Source of the DNA: Tetrapyrgos nigripes
Lineage: Eukaryota > Basidiomycota > Agaricomycetes > Agaricales > Campanellaceae
Length of the DNA: 64,000 nt
Direction: 5' to 3'
Assembly (NCBI GenBank): GCA_013368315.1
Contig: JAACJM010000021.1
Span: 558,001 to 622,000 of the forward strand
Shown here: in pieces, positions 31,854 to 44,220 of the stretch
Layout of the letters: each line of letters starts with the position of its first letter
Numbering within the stretch: position 1 is the first letter of the stretch
Made by a program: the position numbers and the translations under genes
Notes under the pieces: generated by a model
Told to the model about the DNA's origin: nothing
Database searches by the model: none
The model's input: the letters and a program-made list of their open reading frames with translations, nothing else

Positions 31854-33079
31854 ACATGGAGACTATGCCATGTATAATAAACTCCTCCTCCTCCTCAGGC
31901 TAGGGTTGGTGCAAGATAAGGTACCTTTCAGGACAGTCAAAAGAGACTGCAAGAGTAGGGCATAGAATAAACATACAATTATCCTTTTGTTCATCACACA
32001 AAGTGATTGCATCCTGTCTTTTGAGATGTTATTCATACACAGTATGTATATAAGTACATAGTACACTATAGGTGGACAGACAAACAGCTGATGCCCAGAC
32101 TCTCAACTCACCTAACACATGTCCTGCCTCAAATTCCAATTACACTGACAGGGGATGGATAAATATATGCCATCTATTACAGACTTAAGTGAGATAGCTC
32201 AACTGAAGACAAAACCAAAGAAATACTCACTGAAGGATGATGGAGACTGATAAACTATGTGTTACCAATGTCATGAGCTTGTAGAACACGATACTGCCTG
32301 AGCAAATCTAAAGAAAAACTCACCACAATCTAATTGCAGCAAGCCTAACCTGTCTGAGCTGTCTGAGCTGAAAATACACAAAAGAACAATGACATGAGAT
32401 CAAGAGGTGGTACCAAGCAGGGTCTGAGGTGCAAAGGACAAAGTAAGAAGGCAGGCAAACCAGAGCAAGTGTCTTCAGTATATGCACGTCTGGTTGATAA
32501 TGAAGCTGAGACTAGGGTTTTATGCACTTCTGGGTGGGTGTATGCACTTGGTTTTGGTATGGCAAAGGCTTAGACACTGAAGCGGTAGAGGAGAGCAGTT
32601 TCTCAACAGTGTGGGAGGCACAGGTTCTGAGTGTTGTCTCCTTCTGTTGCTGGGTATTTCAAGTGGGTGACCTCAGAGCTGTGTGGACGACTGAGGTTAG
32701 CAAAGGTTGCAGTGCCATAGACAGAGGAGGGGCAGAGAAAAAGAAAGAGGTAGAGGAAGGAGGAGTGGTCATGTCTTAGAAAAGGAAGAGCTTTAATGAA
32801 GACAACTCACCTTTTACTTCAACAGACAACTGCTTCCTCACTACACATGCTATCCTCACCTTTGCTGTTGACATTCCTAACAGCAAACAGCGAGTCGCTG
32901 AAAGCTGGTTGGTCAAAAGGACAAAACAGGTGATCCATACAAAAGGAACTCACCATAAGCATCATAAGTGTACCATGCTTTCAGAATACTGGGCACAGTG
33001 ACAAGAGACTGAGAGTCGGAGAGCCAGGCTGAGTTGTGGAAGGAAGGGAACAAGGTCAGAGGAGATGATGGTGATACAA
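31854..33079. other. Non-coding repeat-rich DNA, unresolved
   Basis: No gene recognised; composition resembles neighbouring transposon debris. Confidence 0.3.
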
Positions 33080-33087
33080 GTCCCTGA

Positions 33088-33635
33088 TAGTGATGTGTGG
33101 GCTGGGCTTGGGCTGGGCTTTGTAGGGCTTGTGCTTGCCAAGAATCCAAGCCTGGCCCTAAGCCCTCAGTAGGGTCGGGCTTGGGCTGGCTCAGGCTTTA
33201 AGCCCAGGCTCAGACTAGGATGATGTTATCATACAAAAAGTCGTGATTGAAGTGTTGGGTAAGTCTGAAGGGTTGTATTATAGACAAAATGGACTACTGA
33301 CCTACATTAAGCATTTACAGACCCAAAGCCAACATTATTGGTGCCAACAAGTAGTGGATAACAGCTGGGGATGACCCAGGAAGATGGTTAGACACTGAGA
33401 AACTGTAAAGTTGTGTGAGAACCTGGTGAGAATGCCTGCAAAAGGAAATTTCAACTATTTATTGACAGTTTTTTATTGATCAGTAACAGGTCACTAAGTA
33501 TTGCTGAAAGCCTGGGCCTGAGTTTCGGGCTCAGGGCTTTCAGAAATCAAGCCTGAGCCCTCAGGCCCTCAAGCCCTCCTCAAAGGCTGGGCTTGGGCCT
33601 GGCTCAGGCTTCAAGCCCAAGCCCACACATCACTA
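33088..33635. mobile_element. hAT-type MITE, GGGC-rich family, copy 2
   Basis: It is flanked by the perfect 8-bp duplication GTCCCTGA (33080-33087, 33636-33643). The ends are TAGTGATGTGTGGGCTGGGC and the inverse of TAGTGATGTGTGGGC. The subterminal regions are packed with GGGCTTGGGC/AGGCTT words, as in the copy inside T1. 548 bp, non-coding. Confidence 0.9.
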
Positions 33636-33690
33636 GTCCCTGACTGGAAACAAATGACCTCATGTGGAAATCTCTGTTTCAAAATTTAAA

Positions 33691-33750
33691 CCCCCTTGCC
33701 AGGACCAGCTGATCAATCAGTAGGACACATCCCTCTCCTCCCTTTGGTCA
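33691..33750 (+). repeat. Dispersed repeat, uninterrupted copy
   Basis: Matches 27968-28022 plus the bases beyond the fold-back MITE there. It acts as the empty-site comparison for that insertion. Confidence 0.7.
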
Positions 33751-33891
33751 GAGTCAGGGACACAACACATCCTCTTCTTCCTAAACTTCCACCTCAACTA
33801 CTCAGCTAGCCATGACTCCATCACACCTCCAACATTCCAGTTCCAAAGCCATTCATGAATTTATTATATCATACTTTTGAGGTAGAGACTA

Positions 33892-34394
33892 CTGTACTAC
33901 CATGAAGGGAAGTTCAGTAGGTTTGGGGTGTGACATTTTTGAAGTCCAGTTCACTCAGTTCACTGGCCAATATGAGGCGTGACAGATCAAAGTTCAGTTC
34001 ATTTTTGATTGGTCTCCTCCCTGTTTGTAAGTAATATGTACATAATCAATTAGCTCTCGAACCATCTTGAACCAAAAAGAAGCCCCAGCCTTGGTTCAGC
34101 AGGCAATCAGCAGAACCAAATTTGCCAAAATCCATCTTCATGGGGTCCAAAATGCCTCCATAATTCAACAGAACAGCAAAAAACCTTTTCTATTTGAAAA
34201 TATACTAAATAGACCACATGAAGAGTACACGGAGCTGGCAGAGGCAAAAATCGATTTTTGGCTCAGAATTTGGCTGAAAAATGGTTGGTTCATCACACAG
34301 TTCAGTTCTCAATGTGATGCATGATGAACTTTGAAAAATGAACTGTTCGAGTCTGTTGTGATGCGTGACTGAACTTGTCTTCATGGTAGTACAG
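33892..34394. mobile_element. Tc1/mariner-type MITE, 503 bp
   Basis: The inverted ends CTGTACTACCATGAAG and then AAGTTCAGT match on both sides (about 27 bp). TA flanks both ends (33890-33891, 34395-34396). An 85-codon frame inside (34067-34324) resembles no known protein. Confidence 0.85.
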
Positions 34395-34664
34395 TAAGTA
34401 AGCTAACTACGCTGTTTTTCTGCTTGGGCTTTTGCCAACTTTGCCATTCTTTTGTAACTTGTTTTTTTACCTCAGTGCTACACCTTCAACGCAATGGATG
34501 AAGGTGCGATGGTTCTTTGTGGTGCTCTTGGTGTACTTTAGTAAGTCTTTTTGCCTATCACTTAATGAACATGTAAAGGTAAGGCAACTGTCGTTGCTGT
34601 TTCTTTTGCTGTTTGTTTTGAACATGTCATGTATATCTGCATGTTTTCACCTCTTTCACCTTCT

Positions 34665-35264
34665 TAGGGCTGCGCACCGTCCAGTATTACTGGTACGCCC
34701 GTATTTTGTACTGGGTCAATACTGGTTGAAAAAATTGTATACGGTACGGTACGGGTATGGGTACGGCAGTATTACGGTCAGTACGGGTTTACGGTGTAGA
34801 ATATATATTTTACTCACTATTGTCATGAAGTGAGGGCCTCTAGCACCTCTTCTGCCATTGTATGGGACGTCTCCATCCATATCAGACAGTAAGTACATGT
34901 TACTGGTCGTCTGTAGGTGGTTTGCTTACCTTTTTGGTCTTTGCGACATCTAAGTAAGTGGTCATTACCCTTGCTTTGACCGCCATTTTGGCACAAATTC
35001 ATCCAGATGAGGGTGGCAAGCTTGAATTTGGTATGGAATTGGACGGTTTTGGATAGCAGTTGACGCTTCTGGGCAAGAATTCAGCAAAAAAGGTGAGCAA
35101 TTTATTGGCCGAGGCATTACCGAACCCGTACCCATACAAACCCGTACAACGGCAGTACCAAATACGGCCGTACCAATTAGGTCAAATGGCCTATACGGTA
35201 CGGGCCCGTACTATCATACGCTACCCGTACAAACCGTACGATTACGGTACGGCGCGCAGCCCTA
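34665..35264. mobile_element. hAT-type MITE, TAGGGCTG / GGTACGG-rich family, copy 1
   Basis: It is flanked by the perfect 8-bp duplication CACCTTCT (34657-34664, 35265-35272). The ends are TAGGGCTGCGCACCGT and the inverse of TAGGGCTGCGCGCCGT. Both subterminal regions are arrays of GGTACGG/CCCGTAC words. 600 bp, non-coding. Confidence 0.9.
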
Positions 35265-35653
35265 CACCTTCTGAAGGGTCATTGCATAGCCATATAGTCT
35301 GTTTCTAACCTGCGTTAACAGGTTTTGCATCTTAACTGCTGTTTTCATATACAAATCGGGTCGCCTTAATTCACATCCACTGCTACAATATAGAACGGGA
35401 CGAATTGTCAAGACCGCGGTGACGCATCCCTAGCTCACGCACAGCCATTGGCCGCAGGCCAGATCGAAGGGCGCCGGAGGGGGGTATGTACAACTTGCGA
35501 CGCTGCGCCGGAGGATGTACAACTTGCCCAGCCGCTTATAGGCATGTACAGGATCTCGGCAATCGAGTTGTACCAATCTACCAGTCCCTCTTCAAATGTG
35601 AACAGGGAAAGAATTATACCGCTCTAAAATTATTGGGCATAATTGACATAAGT

Positions 35654-35943
35654 ATGCACTTTACCAAACCCGAATGGGCAGTCCATAAAGACTCCTCTGC
35701 AAAATCCGACTCTACCAAACGCCTCTCGATCTTCTCTGTACACGTCCACCCGGACAGGTCAAGAATCGCTACGGGAGCACTAGACGCCAAAGTCCGAATA
35801 TGGAGCACGAAACCCATCTTAAACCCTGCCTCTGAAGCGTCGAATAAACCCCCGAAAGCATTATGCACACTGGACCTGTCCTTACAGTTCGTTGGGCTCA
35901 TTCTGGAAGGTGGTTAGGCAGTGGGAGTGATAATGAGATTGTG
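35654..35943 (+). pseudogene. Inverted partial copy of HIRA exon 1
   Basis: This is a close match (over 90% by eye) to the first exon of the HIRA gene at 43.4 kb but on the opposite strand, starting at the same ATG (MHFTKPEWAVHKDSSAKSDS). A 13-nt deletion between two ATGCAC words near 35864 shifts the frame, and the match ends near 35943 inside the first WD40 region. No later HIRA exons follow, so it cannot make a HIRA protein. Confidence 0.85.
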
Positions 35944-36076
35944 GAAAGTACAAGTACACTACGTCCTATAGAGTGTATCAATAGCCTCTTCGATCCGGTC
36001 CTCGTCTTGTTCAGACGGTGAGCGGCCCTGTGTACAAATGAGTTATGGCGTCGGATCCTTCTTGACACATTTTCGA

Positions 36077-39000
36077 CTACCACTGCACACTTTCGGGAGG
36101 GCCAAAGTAGCTCTGTTTTAGTCCCCCAGTATCTGTAATGACAATCTGAGCATCTGCTTTGACAGAATTTTTAAAATAAAATAAAAACACGGGAGATGGC
36201 ACACCTATAACAACCCTCTGGACAACAACCGCAGGCTCAATCATGAAGATCTATCAAACAGGAAAAGAAAAAAATACAGGCGTCAGTGAGTGCCAGACCC
36301 AAACCCAATGGTCACTAACTTTCAAAGTATGAGTCCCAGGCTCTACACCTTCAAACGTCATCGTCACAGGGACAATCGAGTTTGCAACAAAGTCATTCCA
36401 AACAGACGGCAACTGTCCAGGGGCTGCAGGTGGCATAAAGTATGAAGATTGTATCGCAAGGTCGTCCACCTGGACAGCAAACCCCAGTGGGCGATCGTTT
36501 CCGTTGCCGTTTAAGGACGGAGACTCATAAGTGATAACGGTGATATTACCGCTTTCGGAGATGGTGTTGAAGTTGAGAAAGTCGTATTCGCTGAAAGTAG
36601 AGCGTGAGTGTCTAACAGGAAAATTGTGTTAACGAAGTCACAGACTTACACGGAAGGACCAGAACCAGCAGTAAAATTGGCACCATCAGCTCCACTACGC
36701 GGCCAGGGGGTGATCCCAGACAGCGTCCGTCCCAATCCTGGGATCTCCGTCCATCTTATCCCCTGGACAGGGTTATTCCGACTCGCATGTGCTGCCTCGA
36801 AGGCAATCGCTCCTCCATCCTCAACAAAGCCTGTAGTACAATACATGTTGCAAGAGTTCGCCAGTCAGCTTCTTCAACGGACAACCCAAAAAAGCTCCCA
36901 CTGTACGCACCAGTAAACTTAGCGTTACCCGCAGGAACATTGTTCTTCGTCGCCACAAAATCCACAGCGACACTCATATTCCTCATTTGCAACGTCAGAC
37001 CTGGGGCAGCAGTTGCAGATGCAGCGAATGTAATCTTTGCAGCGATGTCCCCCCCTTCTAGTTGATCCCAATCACCAACGGATATCCAGACTCTCTGTTC
37101 TGAACGATCAGGTGAGATGGATCCTTGAGTAGTCGAGAACTTGAGCCAGGAAACGTTAGCAGAGACGGTAAAAGTAAAGGGCGTAGGTCCACCAGCGCCG
37201 ATGTCGACATATCGATTTGCAAAGGGGTCAAAATTGTCCAATGTCAAAGTGGGAACGGGGCAGCTGTATCCTTGTGCGCAGTTGTTCTTGTTGTCACCAG
37301 GCCTAGAATACAGCGAGTGAGCATGATCTGCGGATGACAGTGTCTTTTTTGGACTCGCCAAGCTCCCGAAGACCCTTCAATAGAGATTCTCATTACGCCA
37401 GAGAGAGCTGTCTTCCTGGATTGTACACGGGAAAGACCGTTGAGGCTGTTGATGGTTCAAATGGTCAGTCAGTTGGAAGATGGAGTGGAGAGTAAGTCGT
37501 CCAAGGCACTGTAGCTTAATCCTAGACTTACATGGTAGTACACACCCGATCCTCCTGACCTATTTCGTTCACTTTCCAATGGGAAGCGACGAATGTTTCC
37601 CCAATTGTCATCTGACCACAGCAGAGCGACATCGTCAGGAGCCATCATTCCATCTTCATAGAACCCCTGCACTTCTTTGTCTGCAAGACAAAAAACAAAG
37701 AAATGAATACGTCTTAACCGTAGTGTCCACAACAGAGGAAGGCATAACTCACATAGAGTCCAAACTTGCGGAATAGTCCTAATATCAGTTCCGTTGTAAA
37801 CATCAGTCAGGATCTGCCTTTGGTCGGATATAATCCTTTCCAATAGCTCGATATTGGTGTCTTCACCCAAAGGCACTAAATAAAAGTTTTGAGTATCACG
37901 TCGTCAGCTATGCCAAAATGTCGACAGTCGTCGAGCAAATACGAGGATGTACATACGATCTCCATTACCCCTCATACCCAACGTATACAATGTCTCATAT
38001 GGTTTAGCACGTTCCGTGCTGTTGACCCACCATTGGTAGATAAACTCGGAGTTTGTAGTATAATTCCAGTCTCCTTGACCGAGTAGGTCCCATTCGATGG
38101 GGATTGAGCGGGCCATGGTTCTTCGTGACTGCAGACATAGGGCTGGGTTAGAATGCCAAGACACTTGACATAAGAAAGGAATCACACCTGGTGCCCAAAA
38201 CCACCCCAAACATATCAGCAAGCGGCTGATTTTCGGCATCATCGACGTTGAAGGCACTGAAAGATGTAACGTTATAGCCTGTCCAGGGTAGTCGAAGTCG
38301 TGTCGGCGTACCTGCCCCACATAGCTACAAGAGATGGTCTTCAGTCGTTGTCTTCGGTTCACAGAGCACAAGGCATACCTGGCCATAGGTAATTCGCTTT
38401 CATCCGTAAGATGAGCTCGAACCTATTAAGGACGCGGGACTTTTCGTCAGCCAGCAACTTCAGAGCAGGGAGAATGATATAATCACAATTTAGCATAAAA
38501 GAAATGGTTGAAAGGAGATCCAGTATGAAGTGCTCCGGTCCCGTTTGTGAACTTTTCCAAAGCCCAGTTTGTGAGGCCCGGTTGCTCATCATTGATGAAT
38601 ATGCCGCGATACTGTACACTTGGAGAGCCGTGGGCACAACCATTAGGAGTAATGAACAATTCAGAGTGCTTTTTGACTGGTACATCTGCCCACCTGTGTG
38701 CGCAAAAGTTAACAAGCGTTTTACAAACAAACCAAACCAAGTAAACGTACCAATACCACGGCGACACTCCTGATTAAAGAAATACGCGTGAGCCCATCGA
38801 GCTCGTCAGAAACAGTCCCCTGACTCACCAAATTGTTCAGAGAGGTCATACAACGCGAAAATAGTCCCTCGTTTGTCTGCTCCGACAATGACATATGCAC
38901 TGTCTACACCGGGTAACGGATTCTCGACCTCCGTACCCATGAAAGCCTCCCAAGCGCCCTCAACAGCAGAGACATCCAGCTGTGTTGCATTGATGACTTG

Positions 39001-39321
39001 GTCGATGAGAGAAGATTTCCCGAGCGTCCCAATGATGATGGGACGCGAAGAAGATGAAGTAGACGACGTAGACGCGTTCAAAACGCTTGGCTTGACACCT
39101 GTAACTCTCTCAACATCAACCGCAAAGTCTGAAGCTGCCCGTTGCACGCCTGGCCATTCGTCCTCCGCCAGCAAGATAGGAGCTGCATTTCCTCCTTGGA
39201 CCACAGCAAAAGTGGAAGTAGACGAGTTAAAATCGACGCAGCGTGTTTGACCGAGCGCGTTGACTTGGTGTAGAGAGGCGAGAACGCACAAGGACAAGGC
39301 AAGGGCGAAAAAGTTGAGCAT
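36077..39321 (-). pseudogene. GH115 xylan alpha-glucuronidase, internally deleted
   Basis: GH115 enzymes release (4-O-methyl)glucuronic acid from xylan. A signal peptide starts it (MLNFFALALSLCVLASLHQ). About a dozen small exons can be followed: PWYWWADVPVKKHSELF, GIFINDEQPGLTNWALEKF, FELILRMKANYLWPAMWGS, MARSIPIEWDLLGQGDWNY, VWTLYKEVQGFYEDGM, DDVALLWSDDNWGNIRRFP and GGSGVYYH. The C-terminal domain resumes at NGLSRVQSRKTALSGVMR and ends GGLKQSYFGPPESVQW-stop. Two lesions are visible. First, about 85 nt now separate GVYYH and NGLSRV, where GH115 proteins have a long middle domain (a few hundred residues). Second, one nucleotide is missing near 38117 (EEP|MARS). HIRA lies upstream on the same strand. 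Confidence 0.85.
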
Positions 39322-39826
39322 GAGCGCGAATGTTTTGCCTTCATTTTTCTGTGGTTTTTACGAGGCAAGAGGGCATCTTGTGACCTCGTACGAAAAACGA
39401 CGGCTGGAAAAACTTCGGAGGAGGCGGATAGGATCAAGATAGGGTGGTCATAAGGTGACGGTACGGACTACACGTCGAACACGCCAACGACTTATCCGCT
39501 CAACGGATACTTTGGTGTGTTTGAACTTTGGCGTGCCAGGTTACAGGTACCCGCATGTCGCACAACTTCAAGGGAGGAGCGTCTCTCGTGACCCTCAAAG
39601 GCAAACGGCGGGCCGGAGATCTGGACCGCCTATTTCGGTGAGTCGGCGACAAGTTGGCGACCTTCATCGTCATCACTTACAAGGCAGAATAATCTCATTG
39701 CAGGACGAGTAGATCGGACAGAACAGAGAAAAATCCCAGAGCAATAACAAAGCGATAAATAAGTACACCAGATATCAGTGACCCGAGACAAGTACATCGC
39801 TCCTCACTTCACTCCTCACTACTCAT
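39322..39826. other. Intergenic between HIRA and GH115
   Basis: 505 bp holding the HIRA 3' flank and the GH115 promoter. No gene or repeat seen. Confidence 0.5.
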
Positions 39827-42800
39827 TCACTCGGCAGCAATCTTCCTCAAAAAGTCCTGCCAATCCTGACCTAACTTTGTCAGGGATTTACTCCTCGCTG
39901 AAACAGGAGAAAGAGGAAGAGAAAGAGAACGGTACGGTACGGACAGGGCATGAGTACCATTAGTCACTATAGCGTTGAGTAGAAGAAACGGCAAAACATA
40001 CCGAAAATACTAAGGACATCCTTCAACAGATCTCTCTTATTCAACCCAGCGACCATAGGTGACCAACCTGTCTCTTTGCCTTCGTGCCTGAAAACAATTC
40101 GAGGTCAGTCAGATTCGAACACATCTCAATACAATACGAAAACACAGAGAACAAAGTGAAGGAGAAGAAAGAAAAACCCACCAATAAACCGGCCCACTCA
40201 ACTCCCTAATCAACTCCTCACCCTTATCCCTAAACCCTTCATCCGCAATCTTCTTCGCATACAACTCCAACGTCTGCCTAAACTCTACCGGACTATCCAA
40301 TAACCTCGCCGCATGCAACCTCGTTTCTAGATGACCTAGCGTCAGAGCGGTGTTCCACCATTCTGGTCGTTGTTGTTGTTTCTGATTTCCCTCCGTTACG
40401 TCGAAGGAGATAGAGCCCTCAATGTAAGGCAAAACGCCTTTACTTGCGCTTCCACTGTTATTGTTCGTTCCCTTCTGCTGACTTCTCCACTCATCCGACC
40501 CTTCAGCCCACCACCGTTCGCTAACTTTAACCCAAATACACATCGAGGGGTCATAAGCATATGCTATCCCATTAGAAGCATTGAGTACTGGAGACCCATT
40601 CTCCCTGACAAAAGCTGAGGTGATGGTATAGTTTGGAGATATCGGCATAATGGGTGCAATGGAGACGGGAGGGAAGAATGTTGTTCCTTTTTTGACGTTC
40701 CTGTTGAGAAGACAGTTGAGAATACACGTTAGTGGACAAGGCAAGAGAACAACGAAGGAAAGAGGGAAGAAGAAGACAAGTACCAAGAGTACAACATCCC
40801 CGTCTGCGTAAGCGCCATTAAACAATCGCCCTTTGCGTCAATTGCCGAACAGGGTGATCCTAACGATATGGTGGGCATTAACCTGGATGTCGACAAGGAC
40901 GCATTAGCAAACGCAAAGTACTGTTAAACTTTAGAAAAACACTCACCGCCTCCCCGCATGCGAATAAACATTTACCGACCCATCCGTCATCGCAACAGCA
41001 CAAAACGACTGAGTCACCGCGAGGTGGTTCACGGTCGTTGGAAGATAATCCAACCACAGTGTTTTGTTACCACCCACATCGATATACATAATCTCTGTGA
41101 CCCCACCTGTGCCTGTGTAGGATAGACAAAGCATAGCCCACAGTCAGTAATAGTCCATAGTCAGCATCAACATCATTAACAACATCACGACGACATCAAA
41201 AACAAGAAAAAAGTCTCGCAAAGAGATAAATGGGTCAACCCACCTTCCTCAGCATTAATAGCCTCGAAAACCACATCCCCACCTTCCACCTGTACCGAAA
41301 CCTTTGACATAATCGTTGGTACTGCAAGATAGATACCACCCGACCCCACCGCACCTGCACCTGCAGCTGCACCCCCCAACTCCCGTACCGGAACATTCGC
41401 CGGCCTAGGTCTATCCCCTCCCAACGTTCTATACGTCGGCTCTTCCATGGCCATGACCCTACCCTTGCCTTTACCCATACCACTCAGATTCATCATATCA
41501 TAATCAACATCTCCAAATGGTTGTTCTTCCGGAGCGGGGAAGAATGATTTCGAATTCGACGAGGAGAACGTTGTGGCATGAGGCATCCTGGACGTGGAGG
41601 ATGATGACAATGATGAAGGAGGAGCACCACCGGTACCAGCAGAAGGTACAGACGACATTGTCGTCAACCCCGCTCTCTTCTTCTTCGTATTCTTTTTCGC
41701 TACCAAGACGTTCACTTGTTCCCCTCCTCCCACCGGGCTATCAAAGAGATTTGCATTGGAACTGGTACTCGTCAACGCCGGTCTCGCCTGAACCAGTGTA
41801 GCATTGTGGTGTGAATACCCCTCAGGCAACTTGGGCGGGATAAAGTTAAACTTTGAAAGATACTGTTCTTGGACGGAATGAGGGGCGATTCCTTCCATTT
41901 CGTCGGGTTCGAAATTAAATACAGCGATGGTTCCGTCAGAGGAGGCGGCGTAGAGAGTCATTCCGTCCCAGGACCTGTGGGATATAAGGAAAGGATATAA
42001 GTATATGGAATGATTGGGAAAGGGTAGACAGATGCGCACCAACTGAGATCCATAATCTGCCTCTCAAACACCTCCTTCGCCACAATAAGCGGCCTAGCAG
42101 ATTTAGTCTGCCATACCGAAACCGAACGATCATCTGCACCGAGAGCCACGACGGAGCATATATTTGACGTTGCTACTGGTGCTGAGGGATTGCGTAGGAA
42201 GATATGGGGGTTGTATGACTAGGATCAAGATCACTTTAGCTTTGGCACACCAAAAAAAAGCAAAAATTAGATGAATAAGAAACAGAGACCACGTACAGCA
42301 ACCTCAACAGTATTCTCATGCCCAACCAAACTAATCTCCGATGTCCATGTTCCACGAGTGATAACAGCAGCGATGAAGACGAATCCTTTGTTGTTCGTTG
42401 CGTTTGACGCCGTGATATGTGCACCATCTGGGGACCAGCTACAAGTATGTTATGTTTGCGTTTTGTTTCGTGAGCACACCCAGGTATAACCAATCAAAAA
42501 GTATAGCGAACCCAAACTCACCTCAGCCTTCTAAAAAACGTACTCCCAGGAGAATCCTCGAAAGGTTTCTTCACCTCGGCTTCCAATCCCCAATCTGTCG
42601 TGCGCCAAATTTTGACAGACCGATCGTCTGATTGAGTAGCGAGGAATTCTCCGACGGGATCCCAACATACGCCTTTAACAAAACCTTGATGTTGGTCTAT
42701 TTTTGTTATTCGCTCTAATTTACATCGGGAGCGAGTGAGTTAATACGCATCTGAGAGAAAGAAGAGGGAGAACGCACCCAATGTAAATCCACACCAAATG

Positions 42801-43416
42801 ATGATATTTGAGTCCAAGCCGACAGAAGCCAGATATCTGTCTCCAGGAGCCCAAGCTACGTCGGTTACATCTGGTTAAAACAAGTCAGAAACAGCATGGG
42901 ATTAGGCGAATAAACGCTAAAGAAAACACACGCACCACTCTCATGTCCAGGTAACCGCTTCATAGGTTTCCAACCCTCCACATTAACTTCATCTGAACCC
43001 CACACCTTCCCTCGGGAATTCCTAACCACCTCTAGTCAGTCAACATTCCCATGTTTTCAAAGTTGAAAAACAAAAGAAAACCCCACTACTCACAGATCCA
43101 AATCCCAAATCATTACAATCTCATCATCACTTCCACTCGCTAACCACCTTCCAGAATGAGCCCAACGAACAGTAAGGACAGGTCCAGTGTGCATTGTGAG
43201 CGTGCATAATGCTTTCGGGGGTTTATTCGATGCTTCAGAAGCAGGGTTTAGAATGGGTTTCGTGCTCCATATTCGGACTTTGGCGTCTAGTCCTCCTGTA
43301 GCGATTCTTGACCCGTCTGGGTGGACGTGTACAGAGAAGATTGAGAGGCGTTTGGTAGAGTCGGATTTGGCAGAGGAGTCTTTGTGGACTACCCATGCGG
43401 GTTTGGTAAAGTGCAT
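39827..43416 (-). CDS. HIRA: HIRA/Hir1 histone H3-H4 chaperone subunit
   Basis: Subunit of the HIR complex, which deposits H3-H4 independently of replication and represses histone genes in the nucleus. Around ten exons read through with canonical introns. Exon 1 starts MHFTKPAWVVHKDSSAK and enters the WD40 propeller (VHPDGSRIATGGLDAKVRIW; WLASGSDDEIVMIWDL; VTDVAWAPGDRYLASVGLDS; FLATQSDDRSVKIW; ADDRSVSVW; SWDGMTLYAASSDGTIAVF). The middle is a Ser/Pro linker with a KKNTKKKRAGL basic patch (probable B domain, Asf1 contact). The C-terminal Hira domain follows (WLDYLPTTVNHLAVTQSFCA; CSAIDAKGDCLMALTQTGML), ending LGQDWQDFLRKIAAE-stop. No lesion seen. It is divergent from OYE with 804 bp between starts. 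Confidence 0.93.
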
Positions 43417-44220
43417 GGCTTCAACGGGGTAAATTCAGAGGTTGGGTTGTTTCACTGCCAAAATATGGTTTCCACTGAGTTTATAGGTAGAAATACAGCC
43501 GCAAAATGTTGTCAGAAAGCTTCAGGCTAGCTGCTCAAGAGGCGCACTTGTTAACGCGGAAAAGCTGGAAGGAGGGCGTGAGCCCACTCGTATACTGGGA
43601 GCAGACAGAAAGAAAGGGATGAACTCATCACGTGCTAGCTCCTCCTGGACGCGTCGCGACGTCTTTCTTCTCCCTTTCTTTTTAGGAGCCTCGACCTCAC
43701 TTCATGCGCACGTTTTGCACAGTTTCCTATCCTATCCTTCGTCTACGATAGGAGTCGGAGTCAAATTAAAGATTGCAGGCTTCATTATATCAAAATTCCG
43801 ATCATGAAAAAAGCTGTCAACAGGCTGTTCTTTGGCTGTTCTAGTACTTTTTTTTGGAGGAGGAGGAGGAGCGCTGAGTCCCAGTGAAAACGGACTCTGG
43901 GCAAATCCGCACAACGCATTCTTTTGGCATCCTTGCCGATTTTGTCCGATTTCTGCTGAAAATCGTCACTGTTATGCAGGTTTGCCCAGAGTCCGTTTTC
44001 ACTGGGAGTCAATGGCTGTTCTCCTTGAATTGGTAAGAAGGCGGAGGATCACTTTCAATAGTGGTTGGTAAGTAGATTGATAATCTCCTCCCATTAAGCT
44101 TCAAAGTCCTTACAACGCGGAATTGATGTCTATCCAATGCGTAACCAACCCAACCTTATAAAAGCAGCTTTCGTTCACTAGTAAACACAACTTTCGAAAG
44201 ACCTTCTGGCAATCATCACC
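43417..44220. promoter_or_regulatory. Divergent HIRA/OYE intergenic promoter region
   Basis: Holds both promoters. For OYE a TATAAAA lies at 44157-44163 (58 nt before the ATG) and CCAAT at 44134-44138. A 127-bp MITE sits at 43880-44006, 215 bp upstream of the OYE start. Confidence 0.6.
43880..44006. mobile_element. 127-bp MITE in the HIRA/OYE promoter region
   Basis: The inverted ends CCCAGTGAAAACGGACTCTG (about 29 bp) are near-perfect, flanked by the 3-bp duplication AGT (43877-43879, 44007-44009). Non-coding. The 3-bp duplication suggests a Harbinger/ISL2EU-like mover; not decided. Confidence 0.8.

Noticed and set aside
35486..35917. 143-codon plus frame that looks like a WD40 gene
   Set aside because: It is a frameshifted copy of HIRA exon 1 with unrelated upstream codons; listed as a pseudogene fragment.
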